Shown here: positions 25,001 through 36,697 of the stretch, in pieces
How the letters are laid out: each line of letters opens with the position of its first letter
How positions within the stretch are numbered: the first letter of the stretch is position 1
DNA from: Porites lobata
Lineage: Eukaryota; Cnidaria; Anthozoa; Scleractinia; Poritidae
Length of the DNA: 64,000 nt
NCBI GenBank assembly: GCA_942486035.1
Contig: CALNXK010000106.1
Location: 437,001 to 501,000, forward strand
Direction: 5' to 3'
Made by a program: the position numbers and the translations under genes
Notes under the pieces: model-generated
The model's database searches: none
Told to the model about the DNA's origin: nothing
Seen by the model: only the letters and a program-made list of their open reading frames with translations

Positions 25001-28000
25001 CTTAGTTATTTTCATGTGAATACGAGTTACGACTTCTGGTAGTTTATTGGTGTTGTGTGTTGTTGACACTAGGGACTTTCAGCATCGACGACGGCGACGG
25101 CAGCGAAAACGTCACTTTTCAAATGAATTGGCGTTTTTTCAAACTTTTTCGCGTTTATTCCAATTCGCTGAAAATGTCCAAAGTAGACAAATTTCTCAAG
25201 ATTTGATTTCTTTGGGACCGCATTCAAGTTAAGAAAGAGAAAGAAAATTTCGTCGTCGCTTATTTACGTCCTCCATAAAACGTAAAAATAGGCATTTTCG
25301 CGTCGTAGTCGTGCAGTGACGGCTAAGAAATGTACAGAAAAGCGTGATGCACGTGCAAACCTGTTGTTTTGCTTAATAAACCTATTGCTGTTTTGACGGT
25401 CTCGCTTCCGTCGCCGTCGTCGTCGCTAAAACTCCCTACTGTCTTCTTGAATTCGTCAACAGATTATAAGTGCGGCATGGTAAACAGCAGGGAGCTTAAG
25501 CAAAGACGACGACGACGGCAACGAGAACGGTGAAAAACCAATAGGTGTAGATTAGCAAAACAACAATTTCTCACGTGCATCACGCTTTTTTGTACATTTC
25601 TTTGCCGTCACTGCACGACAACGACGTAAAAATATATAATCTCACGTTCTGTGGAGGACGCGAACACAAGACAATGACTTTCTTTTTCTTTCCCTGAACT
25701 TCCATACAGTCTTTTGAATTCAACAGTACTGCACAAAAACTTGCCAACATCTGCCGAACAGAACGAGATAGAATAACCGCGATAAAGTTTAACGCCGTGA
25801 GAATTCACGTTTTAAGTGGCGTTTTCGTAGCCGTCGCCGCCTTTGCTGCCTAAGCTCCCTAGTATCACTGACAGGACAGTGGAACTCCAACGATTTTAGT
25901 TTAACGGTCGCAGCAAAAGATTTAAACTGCATGGTCACATTTTAGAACTACGTTTACAGACGCAAAAGTTAGAACTGCCTTGTACAACATGATTAAGAGA
26001 CCGTGCCATGTATAAAAGATTTGCTTAATACCTGGGTTAACACCGGTTCAGTGTTGCGGGACTGTTTAAGCCGGAGGGGGGGGGGGGAGAGAGAATTCTG
26101 TCACAGTTTCCCGCGAAACCTCGTAACCGAGCCAATAAATAAAGAAATAGAATCCCCAAAGCATTCCCATAGTACTGTTCGACACAACACCAACCCAGTC
26201 TGACACTCGACCTTAAAATGTCCAATTTATGACTGATGACGAATACCTGTTCTAATCAATCTTGAGATGGTTTGGTCCTCCTATTAAAGAAGAAAACAGA
26301 AACGGTATACCCTTTATTACTGGTACGCATCGATTGCTCAATTTTTGCGTCATATTCTAGAAACTTCTGCTGTACATTACCACGTTTCAGATTTTTGAGA
26401 GGTGTTTGTGTTTACCATGTTTCTTCGCCATAAGTGCTCTAGCAGATTATTCTAGTCTGCACAGGCAGCCCAAGGGGCAAAGTATCACTTGAGTGACATA
26501 TGGTAGAGTTTGCGGTAACCGGTCTTATGGAGTCTCCCATGATGCGGGCCGTTCTTTCTTCCTGATTTCATTCCGGCCCTTAAAGCAGCTTAAAGTAATC
26601 TCCCCGGAATTTACGGCATTACGGCATTGGAGTTATCAGTGTTACGGCGAAGTTACGGTTATGGATGTACGTTCATCTCCCCAAACCTAGCGTGCAGAGG
26701 AGGCGTTGTTCTTCCACGTTTCCCAGGCGAGCAAATGCAATCGTCAGTGGAGCATAGACCACAAGACACGTGCGCAAGAAGGCTCCTTAACACCCCAGTT
26801 TAAAAGAACAAGAAAGGTATCTGTTTTAGTGACTCGGCAGCTTGTAATTGACTTAGTTATTGTAACTATTAAGTACAGTAAGTGTACCCAGCTTCCGATA
26901 AGCACCCCTCCTAAAACTAAAAACTACGATGTAAGCGCTCCTAACAATAAGTGCCCTACCTGTCACGCCCAAGAAAGAACCAATTATGATACTGATCACG
27001 TATAAGCAGCAAAGTAAATTGCGCAGCCTTTTGACAACATTGCTTGAAAGTGGCAAAACAGAAACGAACTGGATTTATCCGAAACTGTATCATTATGAAT
27101 TTGTTCGACACACGCAAATTTGTGTTTCTACAAGATAGACTAAGAGTAGTCCCCCATTTTTCCCCATGGATAGTAGAGCGAGCGAAACGCGAGCGCGCGT
27201 GAAAATCACCCCACGTGAGAAAGGCGAGACGCGAGGCATGTCGCTTTGTCTCGCATTGGGTGATTTTCACGCCCGCTCGGGTTTCGCTCGCTCTACTATC
27301 CCTGAGGACAAATGGGGGACTACTCATGGTCTACTACAAGACGATGTACCCCCTTTTTGCTATTTAACATTTTTTTCAGTTCACGTGAAATAAATAAATT
27401 AAAAAACAATTTATGGAGATCCAAATTTGAGTTATATCAGTTTACCTCAGAAAGTGGTTCTGAAGGATTTAATGGAAGATCCATGCGTATTGATGAACCT
27501 AGAAAGAAAACAAAAAAGAATATCACATCAGCTTTAGTGAACATGGCGTAATGTTTGGTGCATTTACCTTTCAGACTTACCTTGTTTTCTGGCCATTAGA
27601 TTTCCACTCAAAGTTTCAAATGTTATTTCTGTATTGGTGTTACCTAAATGAAAAACATGAAATGGAAACAGCATTTCTCCCAGTTTAAAAAAATTAAAAG
27701 TCACATTGTTTGCAAGTGTTGACAAAGTGCTAGTAAGGATACTCTGCAAATGCAAAGCCAAATGCAAAAAAAAAAAAAAACTAGAAAAGACTGAGAAAGT
27801 AACATTTTAATCGGTGGTTAAGGAAATGGTAGCTTTATTTACAAGAACACGACCTGGGCCAAGTTGTTCGAAAGAGGATAATGCTATCCTATCCACTGGA
27901 TAAATCTCTATCCATTCAATATACAGTGTTCCAGGTTTCCCTAATACTTCTGCTAGATAGTGATTTATGCCGTGGATAGCAGCATCCAACATTTGAACGA

Positions 28001-29641
28001 CTGGGGCCTGGTGTCAATTGCATTTATTTTAGGGGGAAGTTGTGCTTTTTTCAGGGACTGGATTTAATTTAACATATACTCACCCAAAACATTGAACAAA
28101 ACTGCAGCTGATGCCAGTGTTGCATGTCCACACAGTGGAACTTCACATGTTGGAGTGAACCAGCGCAGACCAAAACAAGAACCTGAACAAAAATTGTACC
28201 ATCATTATATGCATTCAGTTACCAAAATTATGCATTACCTGAAGTTTACATGTACGGAAAATCTCCCGGATTATCAGGGAGTCTCCTAGATATAGCACAA
28301 ATCTCCTGGTCAACATTGACGTCTGAACTTTTCTGTGCCTTAGTTTGGAATTTAGCCCATTTATTTCCCCCTAAAATTCAAAACATTCTTTGATTCAAAG
28401 TCAGTTTTTGGGACATTTTTACACTTGTTTCATCAGTGATAGAGGTTATTTTTCCAAAACAAATTTTGATGGTATGTAGTTTGTGTAAGACTTCATACAA
28501 TATTATAAGCCACACCCATGCTATAACTTGTGGAATCGGTCAATTTGTGCGTTTATTGCAGAGCCAGCAGAGTATTTTGAAACGTGGCGGAGGGGGTTGG
28601 GCTCATGTTCCACTCAGCTATGCGTATGCGCCAAAATACCCTTGGCTTTTTTAGTTGGCAAAAGCAATTATATTTCCAATCTTCACAATGACAATGCATC
28701 CACAGGCAGTTGTTAAAGCTTGTTTAGGAGGTCCTGCTTCATGGTGCTTCTTACATGTAGGTAGTTCTTGAGCTGTCTGAGGGCAGAAAATGTGCACTCT
28801 GAAGTCACCTATGTCACAGGTAATGTCAAATTATACATCCGTAAAAGTGTTTTTGGGCACCAAAATGTAAGGGGGCTCTGGCACCCCAAATTTTCGTTTG
28901 GGGGGCTATGGCTCCCCCCTGCAGCAACCCCCCCTCCTCCACCACCACCTGCATGTATGTAATGGGTGGGGGCTTTGGTCATTCAAATCTTCCACAAGGA
29001 AAGGGAGGAATGCAGCAGAGAGAGGCTCTAGAGTTTAGATCTCTAGACGTTGACATCTCTGCGTTTGTCCCTGACAGCCATTCCCACTATGCCTCTAGTT
29101 GAAGGCTAATTGAAAAAAAAGAACAACATGTATGGAGAATTTGTATCTTGATCTCAGAGATAAATGGGTTTTAAAAAACACACTTGCAGAAATGTTCTGA
29201 CCTTTGTCGTATGTATCTTGGTCATTTTTCTCCAGGACGAAGGCCGTTTCGGACAAGTTCATTTCTTTGGCAATCTTTTGTAATATTTCATCATCTAGTT
29301 GCTGCACAAGGGAATCATTAAGATCTATTAAAATAGTACATTGAGGATCATGTGCATGACTAATTTACTAGTAGGTAGAGCAAAAGGTAGAGCAAAACTC
29401 ACAATTTTCTTTCCCATCCAATTTGAACTCATGACCCTTTCACGCCGCGCCTTACGTTATCGATCACGTTATCGCGAGATTTTAAACAAGCCAACCCGGC
29501 TTACAAAGTGAATTCTGAACATGACTAAAGATAACTCACTTTTGATCCCACGAGGCAAACTGCGGCTGGATTTCCACAAAAAGGCTTACTTGTAAAAGCA
29601 TCGATCACGAACATTCGAAAAACTCTCTCTTCGTCCGCCAT
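22062..29641 (-). CDS. PhzF/PBLD-like protein, copy B (10 exons, catalytic Glu present)
   Basis: This is the tandem paralogue of copy A. Exons in transcript order: 29641-29540, 29301-29202, 28182-28084, 27643-27581, 27498-27446, 26280-26247, 24896-24812, 23512-23319, 22606-22544, 22174-22062. They sum to 906 nt, giving 301 residues plus TGA, and the phases agree at every junction. Eight of ten exons have exactly the length of the copy A exon; exon 1 is 6 nt shorter and exon 5 is 6 nt shorter. The start MADEERVFRMFVIDAFTSKP leads into the domain. NLSETAFVL carries the family's catalytic Glu (residue 52), PLCGHATLASA gives His87, and VGIPEDPVTG gives Asp240. It therefore looks like a competent member of the family, closest in motif content to vertebrate PBLD. 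The 34-nt exon at 26247-26280 is the smallest and would be easy to miss in automatic annotation. Substrate and pathway are unknown. Confidence 0.92.
23680..23849. mobile_element. Palindromic MITE with TTAA ends, copy B intron
   Basis: The element is bounded by TTAA and begins TTAAAGGTGATGTTACACGG, then GACGATTCGCAAAGACGATT. Its right arm ends 'gatcgtccagtgtaacatca' CCTTAA. The centre is made of repeated 'gttgcaa' and 'acaatgtt' words. TTAA ends suggest piggyBac-like mobilisation, but that is inference. Confidence 0.8.
23850..24205. mobile_element. Diverged MITE of the 'CTGTGTCACG' family
   Basis: The segment contains 'tgaatgacaaaatcac', 'aaccaaatatgtattcc', 'gcggttatttttatgtttc' and ends 'acacagctcct'. 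The same words in the same order occur at 60630-61028, where both ends are clear. It directly abuts the TTAA-bounded MITE on one side and another element on the other. Confidence 0.65.
24206..24416. mobile_element. MITE with AACCCTT / AAAGGGTT ends, copy B intron
   Basis: It starts AAACCCTTCGTGCCCAAGAG and ends with 'gtatgtggatattggggc' TTAAAGGGTTAA. The termini are short inverted repeats. It is the third element in a row starting at 23680. Confidence 0.55.
25071..25438 (+). mobile_element. GACGACGGC-end MITE, copy 1 (copy B intron)
   Basis: The ends are AGGGACTTTCAGCATCGACG and the reverse-complementary 'gtcgtcgtcgctaaaactcc' CT. Internal words such as 'tcgtagtcgtgcagtgacgg' and 'gtgatgcacgtgcaa' recur in four more copies in this window (25489-25861, 43160-43505, 55370-55708, 60298-60629). 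Confidence 0.85.
25489..25861 (-). mobile_element. GACGACGGC-end MITE, copy 2 (opposite orientation)
   Basis: It begins AGGGAGCTTAAGCAAAGACG and ends 'gccgcctttgctgcctaagc' TCCCT. The internal order is the reverse complement of copy 1 ('cacgtgcatcacgctttttt', 'gccgtcactgcacgac'). With copy 1, 50 bp away, it forms a long imperfect inverted repeat inside one intron of PhzF copy B. Confidence 0.85.
27146..27323. mobile_element. Palindromic MITE 'GTAGTCCCCCAT', copy B intron
   Basis: The left arm starts GTAGTCCCCCATTTTTCC and continues 'tagtagagcgagcgaaacgc'; the right arm reads 'tttcgctcgctctactatcc' and ends ATGGGGGACTAC. The 178-bp element lies 123 bp from the exon 27446-27498. Confidence 0.8.
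27853..28012. mobile_element. MITE, 'GTTGTTCAAACGTTGGA' family, copy B intron
   Basis: The words 'aagttgttcgaaagaggata', 'ccactggataaatctctatc' and 'atccaacatttgaacgactg' place it with the copies in PhzF copy A at 14575-14720 and 19187-19460. It lies 70 bp from exon 28084-28182. Confidence 0.65.
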
Positions 29642-32156
29642 GTTGACTTGTGGTCATCACCAGGCTTCTGCTCGGCCGATACAGACTGCGTGCGAACAAG
29701 TGGGGATGGGTGACGGGTTCATGAAAATTAGTGGCCGCACACTACACTGACTTCCAGAGGTTAATTTTTTCTTATCTATACTGATAGTTCGCGGCGAAGC
29801 CACGACACGACAGCGAGGCACGAAGCGGGAGCTTTCTCAAACCGTGAGCACGGTTTATTTCATCTCATGCATTTCGAGAACGGAACTCTAGAGCCAGGGT
29901 AGCAACACACGTGATCTGTTTAGTTAATAATTCCGCCTGCAAACGGCAAGCCATCTCTCTCACTTTTCTTTATTATTATTTTTTTCCATCATTAGAAGTG
30001 GGACAGTATAAACGCGCGCGGCAACAGGCAAGTGGCCGAGAACGGAACTGGGGGGCTGCTTGTTGTAACGACTAGCGGTGACTGGCGATTCGCATAAACA
30101 TCGTTTCGCTGACATCGCGCTCGCCTTTATTGTCTTGCGAAACAAAACGAGCGCTGAATTTGTATGCACCTCGTTCCTTCAGCCATGACAAGAAAAAGTC
30201 AGATAACTATGTAAGACGTTGACGAACAGGACTTTGACGAGACGACTCAGCAGACATCTCTGGCAACGTGAGAGATATTGAACTGCTTGACTGGTGTCAA
30301 AGGCAAGAACTTTGCAAACGTTAAGTAAGATTAAGCTTATTGAGGAAGCTTAAGGATAATACTTCAAAGCCAAGGCCGAATTATTTATTGTTTTGATATG
30401 TGTCTTTCAAGAAGAGGAAGCTACAAAAAATATTTCGACCAGAAGCGAAATGCACTTGTGCCCCATAGAAGGACTACGAGACTCAAAGGTAAGCCTTTCC
30501 AAACATGGTTTCGTAACAAACGGATATTGCGTCAAGTGCTAGTCTCTCGCCAATTCAAAAACGACTACAGTATGACTAGTCTTTTTTAAATACTCTCTTT
30601 TGCCCTCCGTGTCTGAACTTTCTGCTTCATGGTCAAAAACTCCGTTAAAAAAGTCTCCTTCGCTCTTGTTTAGAGTAGTGATGCCGTACAGCTCGTAGTC
30701 TGCGTAGCAGACGGACCTGCCACTCGACACCTAGATAAGGAACTCGAAATAGTCTGTATCGGGGATTTAGACGGTGGTCTCCAACGCAGGCGATACAGCT
30801 CGATACATCGTTTTTTAATATGAAAAAAAAGATATAGTTTGAAGAAACTTCTGTCCAGCTTGTCTGAGAAGTACTTATTGCTCAAAACTTCTCCCACAAA
30901 GATAAAAAATAATTGTTTTGAGTACCGTGTTGTTGGTGATTGCTGGCGCGTCAGCACTGCCTGAAAATACATAGTTAAAGGAAGAGCTTATTGTAAAAGT
31001 AAAGATTAATACGGTTACTATCTTTACGAAAAAAAAGTGCAACTCAGTAGATTTAACTCTAATATCACTCATTTTCCACTATAAAGTAATTTGTTTTGGT
31101 CTGTCTTTTTTTATATAAAATAACAAAGTAAAGAAATTAAAAAGCTGAATTTTATTTATTTATTTTTTGCATTCTCAAACAAGTATCTTTAAGCTTAACT
31201 TTACCAGTCCAGTAAAACAACTAAGAATGGTTTTGCTTGACTCAATTTTAAGTAAGGTTACTAAGATATCTGCGCACTACCCTTCCCACCAATCAAAAAA
31301 AGCATCTCTATTTCATGATTTACCGCACGCATTTTCCCGCGCTTCGGCGCCAGCAGGGCGCGCGCTAACTGCTGCGGACCGCGTCTATTGTAAAGGGCTG
31401 TGATATTCAGTATTGTTTTCGGATAATGTGCTGAAAAATAGATGCTAATTCTTGTTCTAAATGGAATCAATATAACTTCCTCACCACCTAACAGCTGAAA
31501 TATGGTTTCTTAAAAAATTAATTTCAATATTTATTTTTTATATAATTGCTAGAGTTGTAACCATCAATTGACCGTATTTCACGAACATTCAATCATTCCA
31601 TATAGGGTTTCAAGTTACATTTTAATAGTCCGTGTCCGTAGTGAAGAATGCTCAAGTGTTTCCCAAAGCTCCCCTCCTTTCTTATCCCAAGATAATCGTT
31701 ACACTGTTTTCCTGCTTGAACTGCGTGTTAAATGCTTTTTATATCACCAAGCAAATACTCCGGAGAATTACAAGCCAGTAAACTACATCAATTGTTGTTA
31801 GATTCATAAACTACAATAGTGTTGAACGGCGAGTGTGGAGAAGAAAGAAAATACTACTCGGACTTCACAACTACACCATCGGCTCCAATGTACACCGGGA
31901 AGATGAAAAATTATCGGTTTGAATGGTGACACCATAGTATTTCATCCACAGAGCTTAACGCTGAAGTTACCATTTACAGCGAAGTAAAAAAGGTACTATG
32001 TACAGGAAAGTCCTAGCTCATCTCACTATAGCTCTAATTTACATGGTCATTGGATCAATTTGGGAGTCCCCAACCGATAAGGTATATTTACTTGGAGGAT
32101 GAAACAGAGTTGTAATAAAAGGCTTCGCACACAAATGTAAACTAAAAGAATCTTAG

Positions 32157-32460
32157 ATTACCTTGTACAGTACAATTAAGTTGTAGTAAACAGTGCCACA
32201 GAAAAGTACTGTTCAGTAGCTTTAATTTTAATGGTCACAATTCAGTTTTTAATCCACAAACTTCAAGTTTAAACCACCTTGTACAGCATATAGTAAACAG
32301 TACCACAGAAAAGTACTTCCCAGTAGCTTTCATTTGAATGGTCACACTTTAGGATTTCATCCACAGACTCAAAAGTTAGAACCAGCTTGTACAGCCTAGT
32401 AAACAGTACCACAGCAAAGTACATTAGCTTTCACTTGAACGATCACACTTAAGCATTTAT
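32157..32460 (-). repeat. Array of the dispersed ~105-bp repeat (about 3 units)
   Basis: Each unit contains, in + orientation, 'accttgtacagcatatagta', 'aaacagtaccacagaaaagt', 'agctttcatttgaatggtca' and 'aggatttcatccacagactc'. Units start near 32161, 32276 and 32380 and have diverged from each other. More degenerate related sequence extends upstream to about 31900. Confidence 0.8.
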
Positions 32461-33812
32461 TCGCTACACACAAAACAGCGGCACAGGCAAAAGTAGTCTT
32501 TTTCAATGTTGAACTTTCTGATTGTGACTTAAAACCAGTACCACATGAGATCCATAGATTTTGGTTCTTAGATCAAGCCTACAAATCTGAAAAAATGAAA
32601 TAGGCATGAATAGAACTTTTCTAGTGAAATTTTCTTCCCCGGGATGCATAGCTTGGAATAATAACTATCCCATACCTGTGTGTCTAGCTGTAATTGCAGA
32701 CGAACTGCCTAGACCAAGTCGTTTGTTCTCGGCGTTATAATCTGCCCTGTCTTAAGTGTGTTAAAGTTCGATCTTAGGTCACGAGATGAAGTCTTTTACC
32801 TTGGAATCTGTGGATCAAACAGTCTCGCTGGCTCTAAATCTCCAGCTGAAAGCGAGAACCTGTACGAATTTTTTGGCGATGGTATAGGTCTTTTGTTGTT
32901 CCAGGACGAGGTTACAACGTTGGAATATAAACTGATTTCAATCGTGCATTCTTTAATAACAACCAAAGTACTGATCAAACTTGGGTAAAAAAAAAAAACG
33001 TGGCAGGTCCTTGCAAGCTGGATGTACTTAACCTGTAGACTCTTGTTTCTTTTTGTCCTTTAGGCGTTATCTATTTGAAGGGTGAACTGGGGTCTTAGTT
33101 GCTGATCCCTACACGTGTATAACACTCCATGAACCACACGTTATCTTCTCACGGTGCACCCACTCTCATAGAAACGTTAATCAGCAGAGATCTGGATGAG
33201 CATGTCTTGAAATTATTGGAAAAGGCCTTAAGGTATTATAGTTCTCTCTGATATGAAGGTGTGTTGCCATGCTCTGTTTGCCGTCTACTCACATGTGTCT
33301 CGATAACATGAATGTCTTGGAAAATTGCCGGACTAATTTTACGGGCGTGTGCCATTGTCTTTCAAAAAAGTGTTTAATATGTTGTTTTTTTCAGCTTTTG
33401 CCACACCAAAATGTCGGATTTCAAATGGGTAATTAGGCATTTGACGCCACTAAGTATATTGATCTATTACACCAGTGAGGTGAAGGTAGCGTATAAGCGC
33501 CCAAAACAATCACATTTCAAAATTCTAACTCAAACATGTTTCACAAAGAAAAAGCTGTACTTCCCCTTCAAAAAACGTACACTCCCTGCCTGTCTCAAAT
33601 CGCCCTTTGTGATTGTCCAGTCTTTTTTATGTTAAAACACAAAAAAAAGGGCGCGAAGCTTTCCCCTGTATCTCTTATTTTATTTTTTTAGTTAAAATGT
33701 GTAGATAATAGAAATTTGTGTATGAAATCATCGTACATGAGGGCATTTTAAGTTCAGTCACGTATTGCTCTTACACCCTGCCAGACTGTGAGTCTGTGGG
33801 TGGAATTCTAAG

Positions 33813-33958
33813 AGTAAGCCTCGCAGATGAAAACTATCGGTCAGAACTTTCCAGGGGTGCTGTTTGTGTTGCAATATTTTGCAGAACGAGCATTGATATA
33901 TTTTTTCACTTATTGACGTGATCGTCATAAGTCTCATCAAAGGAACTGCGAGGCTTAG
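33813..33958. mobile_element. Possible short TIR element
   Basis: AAGCCTCGCAG near 33816 and CTGCGAGGCTTA near 33946 are a 11-12 bp inverted pair enclosing about 125 bp. No second copy is seen in the window and no clear target-site duplication, so this may be chance. Confidence 0.35.
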
Positions 33959-35470
33959 TTTAAGATAGGAGCACCCGTGTACAGAACACTGATACCTCAA
34001 GTCTAAGATTTGCAGCACGTGGCTTACATTGTGATCGATGTCATTATAACGCTGTTACCTAAGAAATGAACAGATTTGGCGAGGCTTATTAATTGCTAGG
34101 TATTGTTGGTTAAATTCCGAGCACATCCACATAACAATGTTTATTAGATTGAGAAAGCTTTCGGTCAGATGTCCAAAACGTGTGCACACAATATGACCAA
34201 AACTCCACCCTTACCGGTTTTGTGTTCTAAGATAAAGAGAAGATGCTAAGCTTGTAAGCGCTTGAAAATATCAATTATTCACCATTTGGGATTCTAGACA
34301 TGCATCTTTTGTTAAGACAAAACAAAAGGCTCTTTTTCACAAAACATGTTGCGATAGACATGGGGAAATTTCAGCTCGAGGTAATCGTACAATTTCTGCG
34401 CTCACCCTGCACTCTGGTGCAGTTCACCCTTCACGAACGCTATATTGGACCGGTTAGATCACTGGAGATAAGGGTTCCATCACGGAAATGCCGCTTAAAA
34501 ACAAAAATAAGGTGATTAATATATCGGACTATGGCCGTTTTTTCAAGTGACAAAGGTTGCCAGAGGCTTTTCTAAGCATTCTAGTTTCGGTTAATTTTGT
34601 ACTTTAAATAGGTGATTATAACACGATGCTGAATAGGAGAAGTTGTTGTGGCTTTTGAAAGACGTGTTAAAACATACAAAAATCTGTTGGGAAATTAATT
34701 TTAACACAGGTTTTCTAAACCAAAATAAAATGAGTGTAGTATTTTCGAACTTTAAACAAAGTAAACTCTTCAATTTACTCATCTTTCCTTATTAACTTAA
34801 ATATTCAGCGAAATGCAAATTAGATTTTTGGCCGACTGTCGACAACAACATGTGGAAAACTTGTGCTGCAATAGTAGGAAATAGTTTGAATTTCATGCTA
34901 AAAAATATAAATTCCATTTGTTATGTACTGAAGTTGGAATTTACCGCTATGATTTCTTAGCAATAAAAAAAAACCCAGTTTTTTTGCGCATGCGTATTGA
35001 TGTTTAGGATGTAGCGTTTGGTCGATTTTTTAACAAAATGCTGTTACGGTTTTTTTTACGCCGAGTCATGTTGAATTTTCTGCATCCCAAGTGCCGTTTT
35101 TGGTGTGATTTAAAACTTCCGCGGCTATTATCGAAAGTCTAACCTTAAGTAGTTTGTGCAATTTCCTTTGTTTTGTCTGAAAGAATTTTTTTCTATTACA
35201 AAAATCCTTTTTATACAACGTAATGAAAGTGAAAGCGGCGAAGTTGCTGAATATTTTGTTTTGAAACAAAACTCTCCGGGTCGACCTTGGCTACCTCTAT
35301 AGTCAATAGAAATTATTGGCGATATTGAGGCTTCAAAAATCTTGTCAACTTAATTGCTTTGTTATGACAGTTCCTGAGAAACCTCTCCGACTTCACAACA
35401 AACTCACATCGGCGGCGCGTTTATGCAAAAGTTTCACTAATTTGTTTTAGCGTATTGTTACTTCCTTTTG

Positions 35471-35478
35471 TATAAAAA
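35471..35478 (+). promoter_or_regulatory. TATA box of the bHLH gene
   Basis: TATAAAAAG lies about 30 bp before a plausible transcript start near 35500 and 100 bp before a good 5' splice donor (AAG|GTAGAG at 35575). Position relative to the donor and the coding exon fits a non-coding first exon of roughly 75 nt. Confidence 0.6.
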
Positions 35479-35499
35479 GCGCTTCCATCGTTAAAAACA

Positions 35500-35924
35500 A
35501 CACGTGAACTAGAAATCTTGCTCATTTAGAAAAACCACACAGGCGAGACGGAGTCGTCTGAGACTGGAAGCAAGGTAGAGTTTATTTTGTAACGTTTAAT
35601 ACTCTGGATTTATATTTTATAGTTTATATCTAAACATCATAAACATGCTAAAGTACAAATTTTGTTAACTTATAACTTGACCTAGAAAAAAAACACAAGT
35701 GTTGCTACCTATAGTTTGTGTCCTTCTGATGGTCGCATACATTCAGTTACTTTTAGTATGTTTAAATTCAGAAAATTGTCCCACGATACCTCGAATATAG
35801 GAAATTGAGTAAAAGCTAAAAAACTGTATCCCCCGGCTTTTAAGATTTTTCAGAAATTCATTGTAAGATTTTCTTTCTGTTCGAGCAGTTGTGCTAAGTG
35901 GATATGTAATTTGTTTTCTTTTAG
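35500..35924 (+). other. Inferred 5' UTR exon and intron of the bHLH gene
   Basis: The first exon would end at 35574 (GCAAG|GTAGAG). The intron would run 35575-35924, ending in the pyrimidine-rich 'ttgttttcttttag'. No ATG-initiated frame in the first exon joins the coding exon, so it would be untranslated. This structure is inferred from splice signals only. Confidence 0.5.
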
Positions 35925-35934
35925 GACTTTAGAG

Positions 35935-36636
35935 ATGGATGAAATTTTTCCTAACGGTTTTTACAGCGAAGCCCTTTTTAATGAAGAATTTGTCGAAGAG
36001 AGCTTTCGTCTTGAAAATGGCTCCTGTTTAGGCTCCCTTGCAGAGCTTCCATTAAACTCACTTGTTAAATTCAAAGATAACGATCTTCCTGCTTCCACTG
36101 ACCCAGTACAATATCATCAAATGACCACTTACTCGTCTTGCACGAGGACAACCGAAAGTCGCCCATTATCTGGTTTTCTTCAAAGTGGCAAAACAGAAGG
36201 GTCTTTGAACGGAGTAAGTGACATTTGTTTGGCGGGAAACACCGCTAACGGCACGTGGAACGCAAACGTCACGCACACGGAAGGACGACCGGGACATGCT
36301 CGAGGACAACCTCTGAAAAAGATACGGCGTCTCCGCGCCAACGACCGCGAACGACGTAGAATGCGTTCCTTAAACCGAGCCCTAGAAAGCCTCAAGAAAT
36401 GTTTGCCTGTACCACAGAGTAAAAGAAGAGTGACAAAGCTTGAGATTCTCCGAATTGCTTGTAACTATATACGATCCCTTTCTGACACTCTTAGCGAAGA
36501 CAGTCAAAGCAGCGAGGGCCAATCCCGAGGGAAAAAGTCGCGATCCCGAGGGATTGTTAGTGATCCCGTTGTGAACGGTTTCTCTGTCGCCCAGCGATTA
36601 GAGATTTTGTCTGGAAGCAACTCAAACCGTATTTAA
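35935..36636 (+). CDS. bHLH transcription factor, neurogenin/atonal-type
   Basis: The protein has 233 residues from ATG at 35935, with the whole coding region in one exon. The ATG is 10 nt after the inferred splice acceptor and is the first in-frame ATG. A Lys/Arg-rich basic region RLRANDRERRRMRSLN (residues 133-147) is followed by helix 1 (RALESLKKCLP), a loop (VPQSKRRV) and helix 2 (TKLEILRIACNYIRSLSDTL, to residue 186). The basic region carries the ERxRM core (Glu139, Arg140-Arg142) needed for E-box contact. The family (known) binds CANNTG as a heterodimer with E proteins in the nucleus and drives neural and sensory cell fate. Basic region and helix 2 fit the neurogenin/atonal superfamily best; assignment to neurogenin proper is uncertain because the loop and helix 2 differ (LEILRIACNYI). 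N-terminal residues 1-128 are acidic and Ser/Thr-rich with no domain. The C-terminal tail is Ser/Arg/Lys-rich and could help nuclear import. Confidence 0.88.
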   Translation: MDEIFPNGFYSEALFNEEFVEESFRLENGSCLGSLAELPLNSLVKFKDNDLPASTDPVQYHQMTTYSSCTRTTESRPLSGFLQSGKTEGSLNGVSDICLAGNTANGTWNANVTHTEGRPGHARGQPLKKIRRLRANDRERRRMRSLNRALESLKKCLPVPQSKRRVTKLEILRIACNYIRSLSDTLSEDSQSSEGQSRGKKSRSRGIVSDPVVNGFSVAQRLEILSGSNSNRI

Positions 36637-36691
36637 CCTCAACGAAAGTTATGATTAATAATCATCTGGAAGACTCTAAAGTAGGTTTGAT

Positions 36692-36697
36692 AATAAA
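36692..36697 (+). terminator. Polyadenylation signal of the bHLH gene
   Basis: AATAAA lies 56 nt after the stop codon, which would give a very short 3' UTR. This is a sequence match only. Confidence 0.55.

Larger units (their letters stand above)
29642..35470. other. Intergenic region between PhzF copy B and the bHLH gene
   Basis: The genes diverge from here. The region holds the promoter of copy B, the ~105-bp repeat array at 32157-32460 and a possible short TIR element at 33813-33958. Short open frames here (60-100 codons) have no recognisable domain and no consistent splice context, so I call no gene. A transcribed exon near 30398-30488 (ending at a GTAAGC) cannot be excluded. Confidence 0.5.

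Noticed and set aside
26460..26515. Resemblance to part of the 194-nt PhzF exon ('caaggggcaaagtatcac')
   Set aside because: Similarity covers under 20 bases and does not continue. A relic exon of a third copy is possible but not supported.
35911..35934. N-terminal extension of the bHLH protein beginning at TTG
   Set aside because: It reads through a splice acceptor (TTTTCTTTTAG), and TTG is not a plausible metazoan start; the ATG at 35935 fits better.
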